Assembly: GCF_002896875.1 (NCBI RefSeq)
Contig: NZ_CP023278.1
Coordinates: forward strand, 3,892,501-3,956,500
DNA: 64,000 bases
Reading direction: 5' to 3'
Origin: Nostoc sp. CENA543
GTDB taxonomy: Bacteria > Cyanobacteriota > Cyanobacteriia > Cyanobacteriales > Nostocaceae
Positions 1 through 9,049 of the stretch are shown in pieces; the stretch's first letter is position 1, and each line of letters opens with the position of its first letter. A program made the position numbers and the translations under genes. The notes below the pieces were generated by a model. That model did not search any database. It worked only from the letters and a program-made list of their open reading frames with translations, and was not told the origin of the DNA.

Positions 1-474
1 ACGGGGGTCGCGTTTGGTATAACCTGTCAGTAGGTAAGAGGAAATACTCAGGGTTTCTAGGGAGATGAAAATCATCACCAACTCACTAGCCCCAGAGACA
101 AACATCCCACCGAGGGTTGCTGTCAATAAAATAGCGATGAATTCTGCTAAAGCAGTGCCACTCTGCTCAACGTAGCGAATTGACATCAATATAGTAACTG
201 CGGCAGATAAAGCAACGATACCGCGAAAAACGATACTGAGGTCGTCACTATTAAAACCACCGCTAAAAGAGATGGGATTAGTAGCATCCCATTGAAATAC
301 TAGGGCGACAGTCGCAGCTAGTAAACCTGCGATCGCTAGATATCCAATCCAGCGTGAAGATGTCCGCCCTAAAATCAAATCAACGAGCAAAACCCCCATG
401 AGGGTAACAATGACAATTCCCTCTGGTAAAATCGTTCCCGCATTTAATTGGGATGCAAGATTAGCAAAATCCAT
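1..474 (-). CDS. ndhB: NAD(P)H-quinone oxidoreductase subunit 2 (NdhB), N-terminal part
   Basis: Reading the minus strand from the ATG at 474 gives an open frame of 158 codons that runs off the left edge of the window, so the C-terminal two thirds are missing. The translation starts MDFANLASQLNAG and contains several hydrophobic membrane segments and the stretch FISLETLSISSYLLTGY, typical of the NdhB/NuoN antiporter-like subunit. NdhB sits in the thylakoid membrane arm of NDH-1 and takes part in cyclic electron flow, respiration and carbon uptake. The identification rests on recognised family sequence; the start is the only ATG near the frame opening. Confidence 0.9.
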   Translation of the reverse strand, partial: MDFANLASQLNAGTILPEGIVIVTLMGVLLVDLILGRTSSRWIGYLAIAGLLAATVALVFQWDATNPISFSGGFNSDDLSIVFRGIVALSAAVTILMSIRYVEQSGTALAEFIAILLTATLGGMFVSGASELVMIFISLETLSISSYLLTGYTKRDPR

Positions 475-854
475 GAGATATATAGGTTTTGGCGATTAGA
501 CATTAAGGCTCACTGTGTTCACTCTAGCAATTTTTCTTCACCAAAGTTGCATTTAACTTACTGTCTTTTTACTCAGGGTTGATTTTAACTGAAAACTAGT
601 TACTGTGAGAGTAGTAGCTTTTAATGACGCAAGGTTGCTATCCTTACCATTCGATTAATTTATGGTAATTAGGAATTGGGAATGGGGCATTGGGCATTGG
701 GCATTGGGAATGGGGTAAGAAATTCTACCTTGTCTATCCTGCCTCCCCTACCCCCTTGCATACGCAGTGATTAGGATATCTTTTAAGTTGGGAGTCCCTT
801 AATTTTTGGTAGTTCCTCAGTAAAATGTAGGATTTAATTGATTAGTGAGGTTCT
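475..854. other. Intergenic region between ndhB and the vapBC-like pair
   Basis: This divergent intergenic region of 380 bases should hold the ndhB promoter (minus strand) and the promoter of the toxin-antitoxin pair. It contains one short tandem repeat block (661-716). I see no open reading frame or RNA structure that I can support. Confidence 0.5.
661..716. repeat. Short tandem repeat block (gggcatt-type heptamers)
   Basis: Imperfect head-to-tail copies of gggcatt/gggaatg. This is the long tandemly repeated repetitive type common between Nostocaceae genes. Related blocks recur through the window, some of them inside coding regions. Confidence 0.8.
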
Positions 855-1082
855 ATGATGACTTTACAAGAGATTATTAGTTCTATTGAAAGTTTACCGC
901 AAGCTGAACAGGACTATTTGCTTGATTACCTCAGTAAAAAGAAGGAGGAATCTAGAGGTGATAATTTTTGGCAGGGATTACAAAAATTTAGAAGTGTTAT
1001 CGAAAATGAGGGTATTATTTTCACTGATGATGATTTCGCTGACCTACGAGATCGGAGTGTGGGCAGAGAAATTAATCTATGA
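855..1082 (+). CDS. VapB-like antitoxin
   Basis: A 75-residue acidic protein starting with two consecutive Met codons, preceded by a GAGG-like ribosome site. The N-terminal half (TLQEIISSIESLPQAEQDYLLDYL) looks like a short helical antitoxin segment, and the C-terminal half is acidic, as expected for the toxin-neutralising tail. Its stop overlaps the start of the PIN-domain gene by four bases (ATGA), which suggests translational coupling. Function is inferred from the partner and size, since the antitoxin fold itself is not clearly recognisable. Such pairs normally autoregulate their own promoter. Confidence 0.65.
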   Translation: MMTLQEIISSIESLPQAEQDYLLDYLSKKKEESRGDNFWQGLQKFRSVIENEGIIFTDDDFADLRDRSVGREINL

Positions 1083-1522
1083 GTCTGAAATACTTACTTG
1101 ATACCAATATTCTGTCAGAGCCAGCACGCCCTATTCCCAATGCTCATGTTTTGTATAAACTAGATACTCATAAATCAGAAGTTGCCGTTGCTAGTGTTGT
1201 TGTTCATGAACTTTTACATGGATGTTTGCGATTACCCGAATCTAAACGGCGAGAGACTCTTTGGAATTATATTCAGGAATCGGTATTAAATTTACCAGTC
1301 ATTGGCTACGATTTAAATGCAGCACAATGGCACGCCCAAGAAAGGGCTAGATTATCCAAGATTGGCAAAACCCCCGCTTTTGTAGATGGTCAAATTGCGA
1401 GTATTGCTTACTGTCATAATTTAATTTTAGTAACTAACAATGTTACTGATTTTGAGTTTTTTCAGAATTTAACGGTTGAAAATTGGTTACTTCCTGATAC
1501 CCCGAAACCTATAAACCCCTAA
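1079..1522 (+). CDS. PIN-domain ribonuclease toxin (VapC-like)
   Basis: This 147-residue protein has the PIN-domain pattern: an early Asp in YLLDTNILSEP (about residues 6-16), a conserved acidic residue in VVVHELLHG (about 42-50), and the late acidic cluster FVDGQIASIAYCHNLILVTNN (about 102-122). VapC toxins are Mg-dependent RNases that cut tRNA anticodon loops or the 23S sarcin-ricin loop. It is encoded downstream of and overlapping the antitoxin. Its 3' end overlaps the convergent helicase gene by 14 bases. The RNA target cannot be predicted from this sequence. Confidence 0.85.
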   Translation: MSLKYLLDTNILSEPARPIPNAHVLYKLDTHKSEVAVASVVVHELLHGCLRLPESKRRETLWNYIQESVLNLPVIGYDLNAAQWHAQERARLSKIGKTPAFVDGQIASIAYCHNLILVTNNVTDFEFFQNLTVENWLLPDTPKPINP

Positions 1523-3926
1523 CGACACATTCAGGAAACTGACGCTTCAAGGCTGAGAACACTGGACAGGGGGCTTGTTCTTGGAGGTTTTCTGGTTTAC
1601 TCCAGGTGAAGGGGGCTTTTTGTGCCGCAGACATCCATAATAGTTGTTTGGCTCTAGTCATCGCTACATAAAGTAAACGATACTCTTCGGCTGTTTTGAG
1701 GTGTTTGGCTTGTTCCCAGGCTGGGGTGACTTCGGGGATGCTTGTTTCACCGTGGAGGGCGGCGCGAATTTGGGCGCGGGCTACTTCTGATAGGGTGAAG
1801 TCGCCTAAAAATTGGCTTTGGGGTGGAACCCAGAACCTACCAGGAATCAGGTTTTCATGGAGGAAGGGTAAAAATACATAGTTCCAATCTAACCCTTTAG
1901 CTTTGTGCATGGTGATAATAGTAATTTGACCAGGGCGAGTGTAACGGGCTTCTACATCCTCTGTTTCAACTGGTTCAAAGCGTTCGGAACTGACAATTTC
2001 ACTTAGCACCGAAAGCATCGAACCCATTGAGTTATTCACAGCGATTTGTTTGTTGATTCGTTCTGAGAGTTTGTCGGCTGTGGCTAATTCGGCTTGGTCG
2101 TAATTTAAGGTTAAAGCTAAGAAGGAAATTAGCTGATACAAAGGTAATTCCAAACGGGCGCGCAGTAAACTACGACACAGGTGGGCAGCTTTTTGGACTG
2201 GTTCTGGTTGGGGTGCGGCTAAGGGACTGGGATAGAGAAATTCTTCAGGGAGACTGGCTAGGGCGTTGAGGTCTTGGGTGGGGATGAGTTGACGCTGTAC
2301 CAATACTTCTAGGGCGGTTTTGAGGTAGTCGGGAGAATGGGGACGATCGCAAAATTGTAGTAGTGCTAATATTTCCTGGGGAACATGGGAACGGCGATCG
2401 CTCTCTCCCACATCAAATATATTAATATTATTTTCCTTACACAGTGGTTCTAGTGCTTGAGATAACCAACGACCTTGGCGATTTTCACGCACTAACACCG
2501 CCGCACTTTTAGTCATATCTTGGGTTAATAGCTCAATTACCCTATTACCCAGTAATTCGACCGTGTGATGAATATCACGGGGTATATGAATTTCCAAACC
2601 TTGACCGACGGCTATAGGGTTGACATCCGTGGGGTGAACAGGACGAATCATTTGCAGACTAAAGGGGGTAGGAAGTTGGGGAGACTTTTGACTTTTCGCT
2701 CCATAGGAACTATTCACCCATTGCAGAGCAAAATTAGCCGCTTCAATAATGATCTGCGTACTGCGACCGGCTTGATCCATTGTTGCCAATCTACCAGAGC
2801 GATCGCACCCTTGGCAAAACTCCCGAAAATAAATCGGGTCAGCCGGTGTAAAGGTCGAGTTAATCGCTTGGTTAGGATCACCGACTCGGATTAAATTTAT
2901 CGGGAATTGGGCATGGGGCATAGGGCATGGGGCATGGGGCATTGAGTATTGAATTTCCTCCCCTGCTTCCCCTGCTCCCCCTGCTCCCCCTGCTTCCCAG
3001 TTCCCTTCACTCGCCAAAATCTCTAATAACTGCGTCTGTAATGGGCTAGAGTCTTGGGCTTCGTCTTCAAAGACGGCGAAAACTTGGTTTTGTTCAATGC
3101 GGCGTGCGCTGTCGTTTTCTAGGACGCGGAGAGCAGCCAAAATCATGTCGTCGTAGTCGATAAAATCACGCGATCGCATGAGATTTTGATATTCTTCATA
3201 CAATCCGGCGGCAATAGTTAAAATCTCATACGCATCTGTGGTTTGTTCGCTCCATTGTCGTAATTTAGCAGGAGAAATCCCAGAACTTTTGGCTTCATGA
3301 ATCACAGTAGTTGCTAAGTCTGGTAAAACTTCAGTTCTCAGCACCGACTGACGACGTAACCTTTCTGTCTCCTCACCATCAAATTGCTGTCCTTCCAATA
3401 ACTGCAAATATAGACGGGGATGATTGACAATCCATTGTTCTACGGCGGTGCGAATAAAGCGGTGGCTTTGGTTGGGGGTAATGAGGGTGACGTTTTCTAA
3501 ATCTAAACCCGATAAATCAGGGTGACGACTAGCGATATTGAGAGCCAAACCATGCAGAGTATAAACAGCAAAACCAGTTTGGGGTAGAGATAACTGCTTG
3601 AGATAGTCGCGAATTTTTAACTTAATATTAGCAGCCGCAGAACGTGTAAAAGTTACTACCACCAACTGACGACGAGCCAAAGGGCGTGATTGCAGAGCAT
3701 TTTGATATTGACGAGCAATTGCGATCGCAGCCGCCGCCGCCATCCCCGTAGATTTACCAGCACCAGGAACAGCAGAAACAGCCAGTGGACCAGATTGCCA
3801 ATCAGCCATTTGTTGCTGTCCAGGGCGCAAAGTCTGGCGGATAGCTAAAATCTTCTCTTGTAAAACTGCAACAGATGAAACTTCAGATGTCAGTGGAGCA
3901 GTAGTAGTAAAATTAGTATCGGGCAT
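1509..3926 (-). CDS. UvrD/PcrA-like superfamily 1 DNA helicase
   Basis: An 805-residue protein with SF1A helicase motifs: Walker A AVPGAGKST (about residues 52-60), motif II FEDEAQD, motif V-like TIITMHKAKGLDWNYVF and motif VI RLLYVAMTRAKQ. It probably unwinds DNA 3' to 5' in repair or recombination. It is shorter and more divergent than housekeeping UvrD, so I give no symbol. A Gly-Ala-rich and Pro-Met-rich segment (GGAGGAGEAG, then MPHAPCPMPHAQ) between motif II and the QAINSTF motif is encoded by a repeat inserted in frame at 2903-3000. It is convergent with vapC. Confidence 0.88.
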   Translation of the reverse strand: MPDTNFTTTAPLTSEVSSVAVLQEKILAIRQTLRPGQQQMADWQSGPLAVSAVPGAGKSTGMAAAAAIAIARQYQNALQSRPLARRQLVVVTFTRSAAANIKLKIRDYLKQLSLPQTGFAVYTLHGLALNIASRHPDLSGLDLENVTLITPNQSHRFIRTAVEQWIVNHPRLYLQLLEGQQFDGEETERLRRQSVLRTEVLPDLATTVIHEAKSSGISPAKLRQWSEQTTDAYEILTIAAGLYEEYQNLMRSRDFIDYDDMILAALRVLENDSARRIEQNQVFAVFEDEAQDSSPLQTQLLEILASEGNWEAGGAGGAGEAGEEIQYSMPHAPCPMPHAQFPINLIRVGDPNQAINSTFTPADPIYFREFCQGCDRSGRLATMDQAGRSTQIIIEAANFALQWVNSSYGAKSQKSPQLPTPFSLQMIRPVHPTDVNPIAVGQGLEIHIPRDIHHTVELLGNRVIELLTQDMTKSAAVLVRENRQGRWLSQALEPLCKENNINIFDVGESDRRSHVPQEILALLQFCDRPHSPDYLKTALEVLVQRQLIPTQDLNALASLPEEFLYPSPLAAPQPEPVQKAAHLCRSLLRARLELPLYQLISFLALTLNYDQAELATADKLSERINKQIAVNNSMGSMLSVLSEIVSSERFEPVETEDVEARYTRPGQITIITMHKAKGLDWNYVFLPFLHENLIPGRFWVPPQSQFLGDFTLSEVARAQIRAALHGETSIPEVTPAWEQAKHLKTAEEYRLLYVAMTRAKQLLWMSAAQKAPFTWSKPENLQEQAPCPVFSALKRQFPECVVRGL
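2903..3000. repeat. Intergenic-type tandem repeat inside the helicase gene
   Basis: Runs of gggcat(g)gg heptamers followed by cctgctccc repeats, the same classes seen between genes elsewhere in the window. The block lies in frame inside the helicase coding region and encodes low-complexity Gly/Ala and Pro/Met/His residues, so it is a tolerated repeat insertion. Confidence 0.8.
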
Positions 3927-4220
3927 GGGTGTGGAGGAGAAGGAAATGATTTTATTGCACGCAGAGAGTGAGAGAAGTTTAAATAAATATCACTAAACTA
4001 ATTCATCTAAATCTTTAAACATATCGACACTGGATAGACACTACTCAATATTTTAAAGTCTTAAACTCCTTATCCTCTTTGTGCCTTTGCGCCTACCGCA
4101 AGCGGAACGCCTGGCGGCGAATGCGTGAGACAGCCCACCCCACAAATATGCAACGCCACTTGATATATTGAGTTAAAATTATAAACCTGCGACTAGCTAT
4201 ATAAACCTAAATTAAATCTA

Positions 4221-6821
4221 ATGGAAATTGCTAATTCTCACCAATTAATTCCTGAAATTCTCGCACCTGCTGGTAACTGGGAATGTGCGAAAGCGGCTGT
4301 AGAAAATGGTGCAGATGCAATTTATTTTGGTTTAGATAGATTTAACGCCAGAATGCGGGCGGAAAATTTCACTGAAGCAGACTTACCAGAACTAATGACC
4401 TTTCTACACCGTCGCGGTGTTAAAGGTTATGTCACCGTCAATACTTTGATTTTCCCCAAAGAACTAACACAAGCCCAACAATATCTCCGTACAATTATCG
4501 CGGCTGGTGTAGATGCGGTGATTGTTCAAGATGTGGGTATTTGTCGGTTAATTCGTCACCTTTCCCCAGATTTCCCCATTCACGCCTCTACTCAAATGAC
4601 CGTTACTAGTGCGGCTGGGGTAGAATTTGCCAAGTCTTTGGGCTGTCAGTTAGTAGTGTTAGCCCGTGAATGTTCCATCAAAGAGATTAACAAAATTCAG
4701 CAGCAAATCACCCAGCGCGAGACGACTCTACCCCTTGAGGTCTTTGTGCATGGTGCATTGTGTGTGGCGTATTCTGGTCAATGTTTAACGAGTGAAGCTT
4801 TAGGCGGACGTTCAGCGAATCGGGGAGAATGCGCGCAAGCTTGCCGAATGCCCTATGATTTAATTGCTGATGGGGAAATTATCGATTTAAAAGAACGCAA
4901 ATATTTACTCAGTCCCCAAGATTTAGCGGGGTTGGAAGTCTTACCGGATTTAGTGAAGTCTGGGGTAACTAGTCTGAAAATAGAAGGTCGGCTCAAATCA
5001 CCGGAGTATGTGGCTAATGTTACTCGTGTTTATCGTCAAGCATTAGATAGGGTGATAGCCAAGCAGGGGTGCAGAGAGAAGTCCGAGCGGAGGCTTCCTC
5101 CGATCGGAACTTCGGAGGGTGCAGGGGTGCAGGGGGGAAGTAAAGAACGCTACGATTTGGAAATGGCGTTTTCCCGTGGACTTTACACAGGTTGGTTTGC
5201 GGGGATTAATAATCAAGAGTTGGTTCATGCACGGTTTGGGAAGAAGCGGGGGGTTTATTTAGGGGAAGTTACCCGCATTCGGAATGAACAGGTGACGGTG
5301 CAATTAGCCGCACCCTTGAAAGCTGGGGATGGTGTGGTGTTTGATTGCGGTCATCCAGAGGCGAAGGAAGAAGGGGGTCGGGTTTATGAGGTTATCCAAA
5401 AAGGTCAAGATGCTGTCTTAACCTTTGGACGAGGTAATGTGAATTTTCGCCGTGTTCATGTCGGTGATAAGTTGTGGAAGACTAGCGACCCAGAATTAGA
5501 TAAACAACTGCGTCAGAGTTATGCGGGGGAAAATCCACAATTTCAGCGTCCCATTGATGTAGAAATTTATGGCGAAGTGGGTGAGGGATTAATTGCGATC
5601 GCTCGTGATGCAGTTGGTAATATTTTGAAAGTCGCATCAGAAATTACACTGACACCAGCCCACACCAAACCATTAGATACAAAACGCCTCCAAGAACAGT
5701 TAGGTCGTCTAGGTAACACTCCTTTCCGTTTGGGAACATTAACCAATCATCTCAGTGGTCAGGTGATGTTACCTGTGAGTGAATTAAACCGGATACGCCG
5801 GGAAATCGTCACCCAGTTAGAGGAGTTACGTTCTCAGCCCAAACGCTGGGAACTAAATCCCCAAGCCACTGTTAAAGACCTACTCCCCTCCAAATCTACC
5901 CCATCTGCTGTATCTCCTTCACTTATAGTTCTAGTCCGCAACCTCAAACAACTCCAAGCTGCAATTAATGCTGGCGTAGAAACACTTTACTGTGAGTTTG
6001 AAGACCCCCGCGTTTATCGGGAAGCAGTGCGGTTGGTTCGTGAAGTCAGACAAGGGAGACAAGGGGGACAAGGGGGACAAGGGGGACAAGGAAGTAATGC
6101 CCCAGTCCCCAATCCCCAGTCCCCAGTCCCCAGTATTTGGGTTGCGCCTCCCCGTATTACTAAGCCTGGGGAAAATTGGATTTTGCAACAAGTACGGGCT
6201 TGTGAGGCAGATGGTTATTTGGTGCGGAATTATGACCAACTGGAATTTTTCGCCGAGGAACGTTGTATTGGAGATTTTTCTCTGAATGTTGCGAATCCTT
6301 TGACCGCAGACTATTTTAAACAGCGTTATGGCTTAGAACGTCTAACAGCATCTTATGATTTGAATGTTACTCAACTGGAAGACTTACTCACAACTTCCCC
6401 TACAGAATGGTTTGAGGTGACTATTCATCAACATATGCCGATGTTCCATATGGAACACTGTGTGTTTTGTGCGTTTCTTTCGGAAGGGACGGACTATACT
6501 AATTGTGGCAGACCTTGCGAAAAGCATGAAGTGAAACTGCGCGATCGCGTCGGTAGTGAACATATTTTGCAAGCTGATGCTGGTTGCCGTAATACTGTAT
6601 TTAATGGTACTGCCCAAACCGGAGCAGAGTACGTACAACGTTTGATTGAGTTAGGATTGCGTCATTTCCGCATTGAGTTCGTGAATGAAACACCAGAACA
6701 GGTGACTCAAACTATACAGCGATACCGTCATTTACTGATGGGTGAAATCACAGGTTCTCAACTCTGGCGCGAGTTGAAGTTGCAGAGTCAATTAGGCGTG
6801 ACTCGCGGGCCACTCAGATAA
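4221..6821 (+). CDS. U32 family peptidase / RlhA-TrhP-like protein
   Basis: An 866-residue protein beginning with the U32 core (PEILAPAGNWECAKAAVENGADAIYFG). It carries the family signature around LEVFVHGALCVAYSGQC...GGRSANRGECAQACRMPY (about residues 170-212), followed by a collagenase-like middle domain and a Cys-rich C-terminal domain (HCVFCAFL, GRPCEKH, DAGCRNTVFN). Homologues RlhA and TrhP hydroxylate 23S rRNA or tRNA and need iron-sulfur ligands and prephenate, so an RNA-modification role is more likely than proteolysis. Two low-complexity insertions at 5061-5142 and 6047-6135 derive from intergenic repeats. The gene stands alone. Confidence 0.85.
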   Translation: MEIANSHQLIPEILAPAGNWECAKAAVENGADAIYFGLDRFNARMRAENFTEADLPELMTFLHRRGVKGYVTVNTLIFPKELTQAQQYLRTIIAAGVDAVIVQDVGICRLIRHLSPDFPIHASTQMTVTSAAGVEFAKSLGCQLVVLARECSIKEINKIQQQITQRETTLPLEVFVHGALCVAYSGQCLTSEALGGRSANRGECAQACRMPYDLIADGEIIDLKERKYLLSPQDLAGLEVLPDLVKSGVTSLKIEGRLKSPEYVANVTRVYRQALDRVIAKQGCREKSERRLPPIGTSEGAGVQGGSKERYDLEMAFSRGLYTGWFAGINNQELVHARFGKKRGVYLGEVTRIRNEQVTVQLAAPLKAGDGVVFDCGHPEAKEEGGRVYEVIQKGQDAVLTFGRGNVNFRRVHVGDKLWKTSDPELDKQLRQSYAGENPQFQRPIDVEIYGEVGEGLIAIARDAVGNILKVASEITLTPAHTKPLDTKRLQEQLGRLGNTPFRLGTLTNHLSGQVMLPVSELNRIRREIVTQLEELRSQPKRWELNPQATVKDLLPSKSTPSAVSPSLIVLVRNLKQLQAAINAGVETLYCEFEDPRVYREAVRLVREVRQGRQGGQGGQGGQGSNAPVPNPQSPVPSIWVAPPRITKPGENWILQQVRACEADGYLVRNYDQLEFFAEERCIGDFSLNVANPLTADYFKQRYGLERLTASYDLNVTQLEDLLTTSPTEWFEVTIHQHMPMFHMEHCVFCAFLSEGTDYTNCGRPCEKHEVKLRDRVGSEHILQADAGCRNTVFNGTAQTGAEYVQRLIELGLRHFRIEFVNETPEQVTQTIQRYRHLLMGEITGSQLWRELKLQSQLGVTRGPLR
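5061..5142. repeat. In-frame repeat insertion 1 in the U32 gene
   Basis: The segment carries gcaggggtgcag repeats and an inverted repeat (gtccgagcggaggcttcctccgatcggaac region) typical of noncoding Nostoc repeats. It encodes about 27 residues between a conserved VYRQALDRVI helix and the following YDLEMAFSRG motif. Confidence 0.7.
6047..6135. repeat. In-frame repeat insertion 2 in the U32 gene
   Basis: Four copies of acaaggggg/gacaagg followed by ccccagt repeats, coding for a Gln-Gly-Gly tract and an Asn-Pro-Gln-Ser-Pro tract between the middle and C-terminal domains. The same repeat classes occur between genes (for example near 12930 and 47880). Confidence 0.8.
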
Positions 6822-6828
6822 TTCAGCC

Positions 6829-6896
6829 AAAGTTCGTAGTAAGGACTTTAGTCCTTTCCTGATTATCTAAGCACTAAAGTGCTTACTACAAACTAC
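6829..6896. repeat. Palindromic repeat with paired gtaaggactttagtcc and gcactaaagtgc
   Basis: A dispersed inverted repeat (gttcgtagtaaggactttagtcc...actacaaac) between convergent genes. Related copies lie at 21900-21978 and 33753-33830. It may act as a bidirectional transcription end. Confidence 0.65.
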
Positions 6897-6897
6897 A

Positions 6898-7881
6898 CTA
6901 CACATAAGTCTCTAACTTCTCTGTGTTCTCTTTTACCACATTCTCAGCCCGGACAGCGCGAAACATCCCAAACCGACACAAACCTGTACCAAAGGCTAAC
7001 CGCATCAATAGTAGAGTGGGGACTTCACGTAGGGATTTAATCAAACCAGAGAAACCAAAGCGCACTAATCCTTCTGGACGAATTACGCCTTGCCAGATGG
7101 AATCTAGCCAAGAAGGTAGTGTTTGTGGTGTCCAGTCGGCTGTGATGACTTCGCCAGAAACTAGTCCTGTTGCTGTCAACTGTTCTGCAAAGCCTTCAAT
7201 ACTAGCAAACGCTGGATGAGACCACTGGTCTAATAGTTGTTGCATGACTGGTTTTTCCCAAAAATTCAGAGGTTTTTGGCGGTCGTCTCGCTGATTCCAG
7301 TCAGCTAATACCATGATTCCACCCGGCTTTAATACCCGCATCAATTCCCTGGCGAATATTGCTTTATCAGGCATATGGGGGCCTGCTTCAATTGACCATA
7401 CAACGTCAAAACTAGCATCTGGAAAAGAGAGTGCCATTGCATCGTCTACAAGAAACTGTGCGTCAAGTTCCGGTGCAGTTAATTGTTGGGCGCGTTCGAC
7501 TTGTTGGGGACTGATGGTAATACCTGTGACGGCAAACCCGTAATCTCGTGCCAAAATTCGGCTACTACCGCCAATTCCACAGCCTACATCTAAAACGGTG
7601 GTTTGAGGTGGTAACTTATCTAATCCACCCCAGCGCACCATTTCATGTACGAAGTCAGATTTAGCGGTCAAGAAATCTTTGCGTCGTGGCGGTAAACCAT
7701 AATGACCTAAATGAATATGTTCACCCCAATAGAATTCTAAAATCCCGTCTTCAGTCCATTGGTCATAGGAATTGGCTACGGAGTTGGATGATTCATAACG
7801 GCGAGCAGTCACCAAGTACAATAAAATTGCGATCGCCAATAGTCCTAACAGCAGTCCTATCCCAGGAATAAACCAATTCAT
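6898..7881 (-). CDS. MPBQ/MSBQ methyltransferase (tocopherol and plastoquinone synthesis)
   Basis: A 327-residue SAM-dependent methyltransferase with one N-terminal membrane anchor (about residues 4-24). The class I signature is LDVGCGIGGSSRILA (about 97-111), and family-specific stretches are ITISPQQVERAQ, WSIEAGPHMPDKA and VLADWNQRDDR. The whole sequence closely matches what I recall of Synechocystis sll0418, which methylates 2-methyl-6-phytyl- and 2-methyl-6-solanyl-benzoquinol on the way to tocopherol and plastoquinone. Gamma-tocopherol methyltransferase is the related alternative, but the motifs favour MPBQ/MSBQ. It ends just beside the palindromic repeat at 6829-6896. Confidence 0.85.
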   Translation of the reverse strand: MNWFIPGIGLLLGLLAIAILLYLVTARRYESSNSVANSYDQWTEDGILEFYWGEHIHLGHYGLPPRRKDFLTAKSDFVHEMVRWGGLDKLPPQTTVLDVGCGIGGSSRILARDYGFAVTGITISPQQVERAQQLTAPELDAQFLVDDAMALSFPDASFDVVWSIEAGPHMPDKAIFARELMRVLKPGGIMVLADWNQRDDRQKPLNFWEKPVMQQLLDQWSHPAFASIEGFAEQLTATGLVSGEVITADWTPQTLPSWLDSIWQGVIRPEGLVRFGFSGLIKSLREVPTLLLMRLAFGTGLCRFGMFRAVRAENVVKENTEKLETYV

Positions 7882-8179
7882 GCACGTATATTCTTAATAT
7901 TTCTTTACAATTTTATCTTATTATCTGCACTGGGGAAAGGCAGGGAAGCTACCAAGTAGAGTATTCAAGATACATCCTTCTACAGATTGACGATTTTTTT
8001 ACCAAGCTTATTTAGAAATAAAAATAGAAATTCTATGTAATTTTTGAGGCTAGATTTTGGTTCAGAGCATAATTAGCCTTCTTGAACAAGCAGAAGAATT
8101 CTACATTTCAACTTGTGAATTGGTATGACTTGATCTGCAAAATCATACCAAAAAATATTGAGATAAAAAGGTTGAAAAA

Positions 8180-9049
8180 ATGCAATACACCACAGTCAAG
8201 CAACATCCTCTACTTGGTCAAGAAGTGCTACCGGGGTGCGATATCAAACAAGTTACCGCTAAACAAGTAGATGAATTGAAAAATTATCTTTGGGAAAATG
8301 GCGTAATTGTGATTAGAAATCAACATCTAACTGCATCAGATTTGAAGAAATTTGCTTACCAAACTTTCGGAGAGTCTAGATTTAATTATCCAGCTAAATC
8401 TCTAGATCCAAAAATTGATGCAAATTTACAAAGTTCGGGTGTAGCTATTTTAGGAAATCCTGTTGAGGATAATCAGGAAATTAGAGGTAAGTTTGCTTGG
8501 CAATGGCATCATGACAAAGATTTACTCCCCACAACAGAGGGTTTAGCAATGAATGCTTTGTATGTGGTGATGCTTTATGGTGTGCAAATACCCCCAGTTG
8601 GGGTTGATGGTCAGCCCCACACCACGGAATTTATCAATATGATAGAAGCTTACAATAATCTTGATTCTGAGCATCAGCAACAGTTAGAGCAAATGTCTAT
8701 GTATCATTTGCCGCCTAGAAGTTATCAGCCAGGCGAGGATGTACCAATGAAAATACATCCCATTGTTTCCACTCATCAGGTAACAGGAAAAAAGGGGCTA
8801 TATCTTGGCTCAGATACATCAATTGTTGTGGGAATGGAGAAGCAATTAGATTTAGCAAAACAGTTTTGGCAAGAGTTATTTCAGACTGTTCTGGAACGCA
8901 CGTCGGTTTATGCTCATGTTTGGCAAGCAGGGGATATTGTGCTTTGGGACAACTCCCAAGTGATGCACGCAGGTATTCCCTATGATGCTAGTAAGTATAA
9001 ACGTATTGCTTTGCGTATAGGAGTGATAGATAATACCCCTACATCCTGA
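8180..9049 (+). CDS. TauD/TfdA family Fe(II)/2-oxoglutarate dioxygenase
   Basis: A 289-residue protein of the taurine-dioxygenase fold. The iron-binding triad is visible as His-His-Asp in FAWQWHHDKDLLP (about residues 109-121) and the distal His in VLWDNSQVMHAG (about 254-265), with an Arg for 2-oxoglutarate near KRIALRIGV. The substrate is unknown. A start further upstream would overlap an AT-rich leader without a ribosome site, so I use the ATG at 8180. It is convergent with the hydrolase gene, overlapping by 11 bases. Confidence 0.82.
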   Translation: MQYTTVKQHPLLGQEVLPGCDIKQVTAKQVDELKNYLWENGVIVIRNQHLTASDLKKFAYQTFGESRFNYPAKSLDPKIDANLQSSGVAILGNPVEDNQEIRGKFAWQWHHDKDLLPTTEGLAMNALYVVMLYGVQIPPVGVDGQPHTTEFINMIEAYNNLDSEHQQQLEQMSMYHLPPRSYQPGEDVPMKIHPIVSTHQVTGKKGLYLGSDTSIVVGMEKQLDLAKQFWQELFQTVLERTSVYAHVWQAGDIVLWDNSQVMHAGIPYDASKYKRIALRIGVIDNTPTS

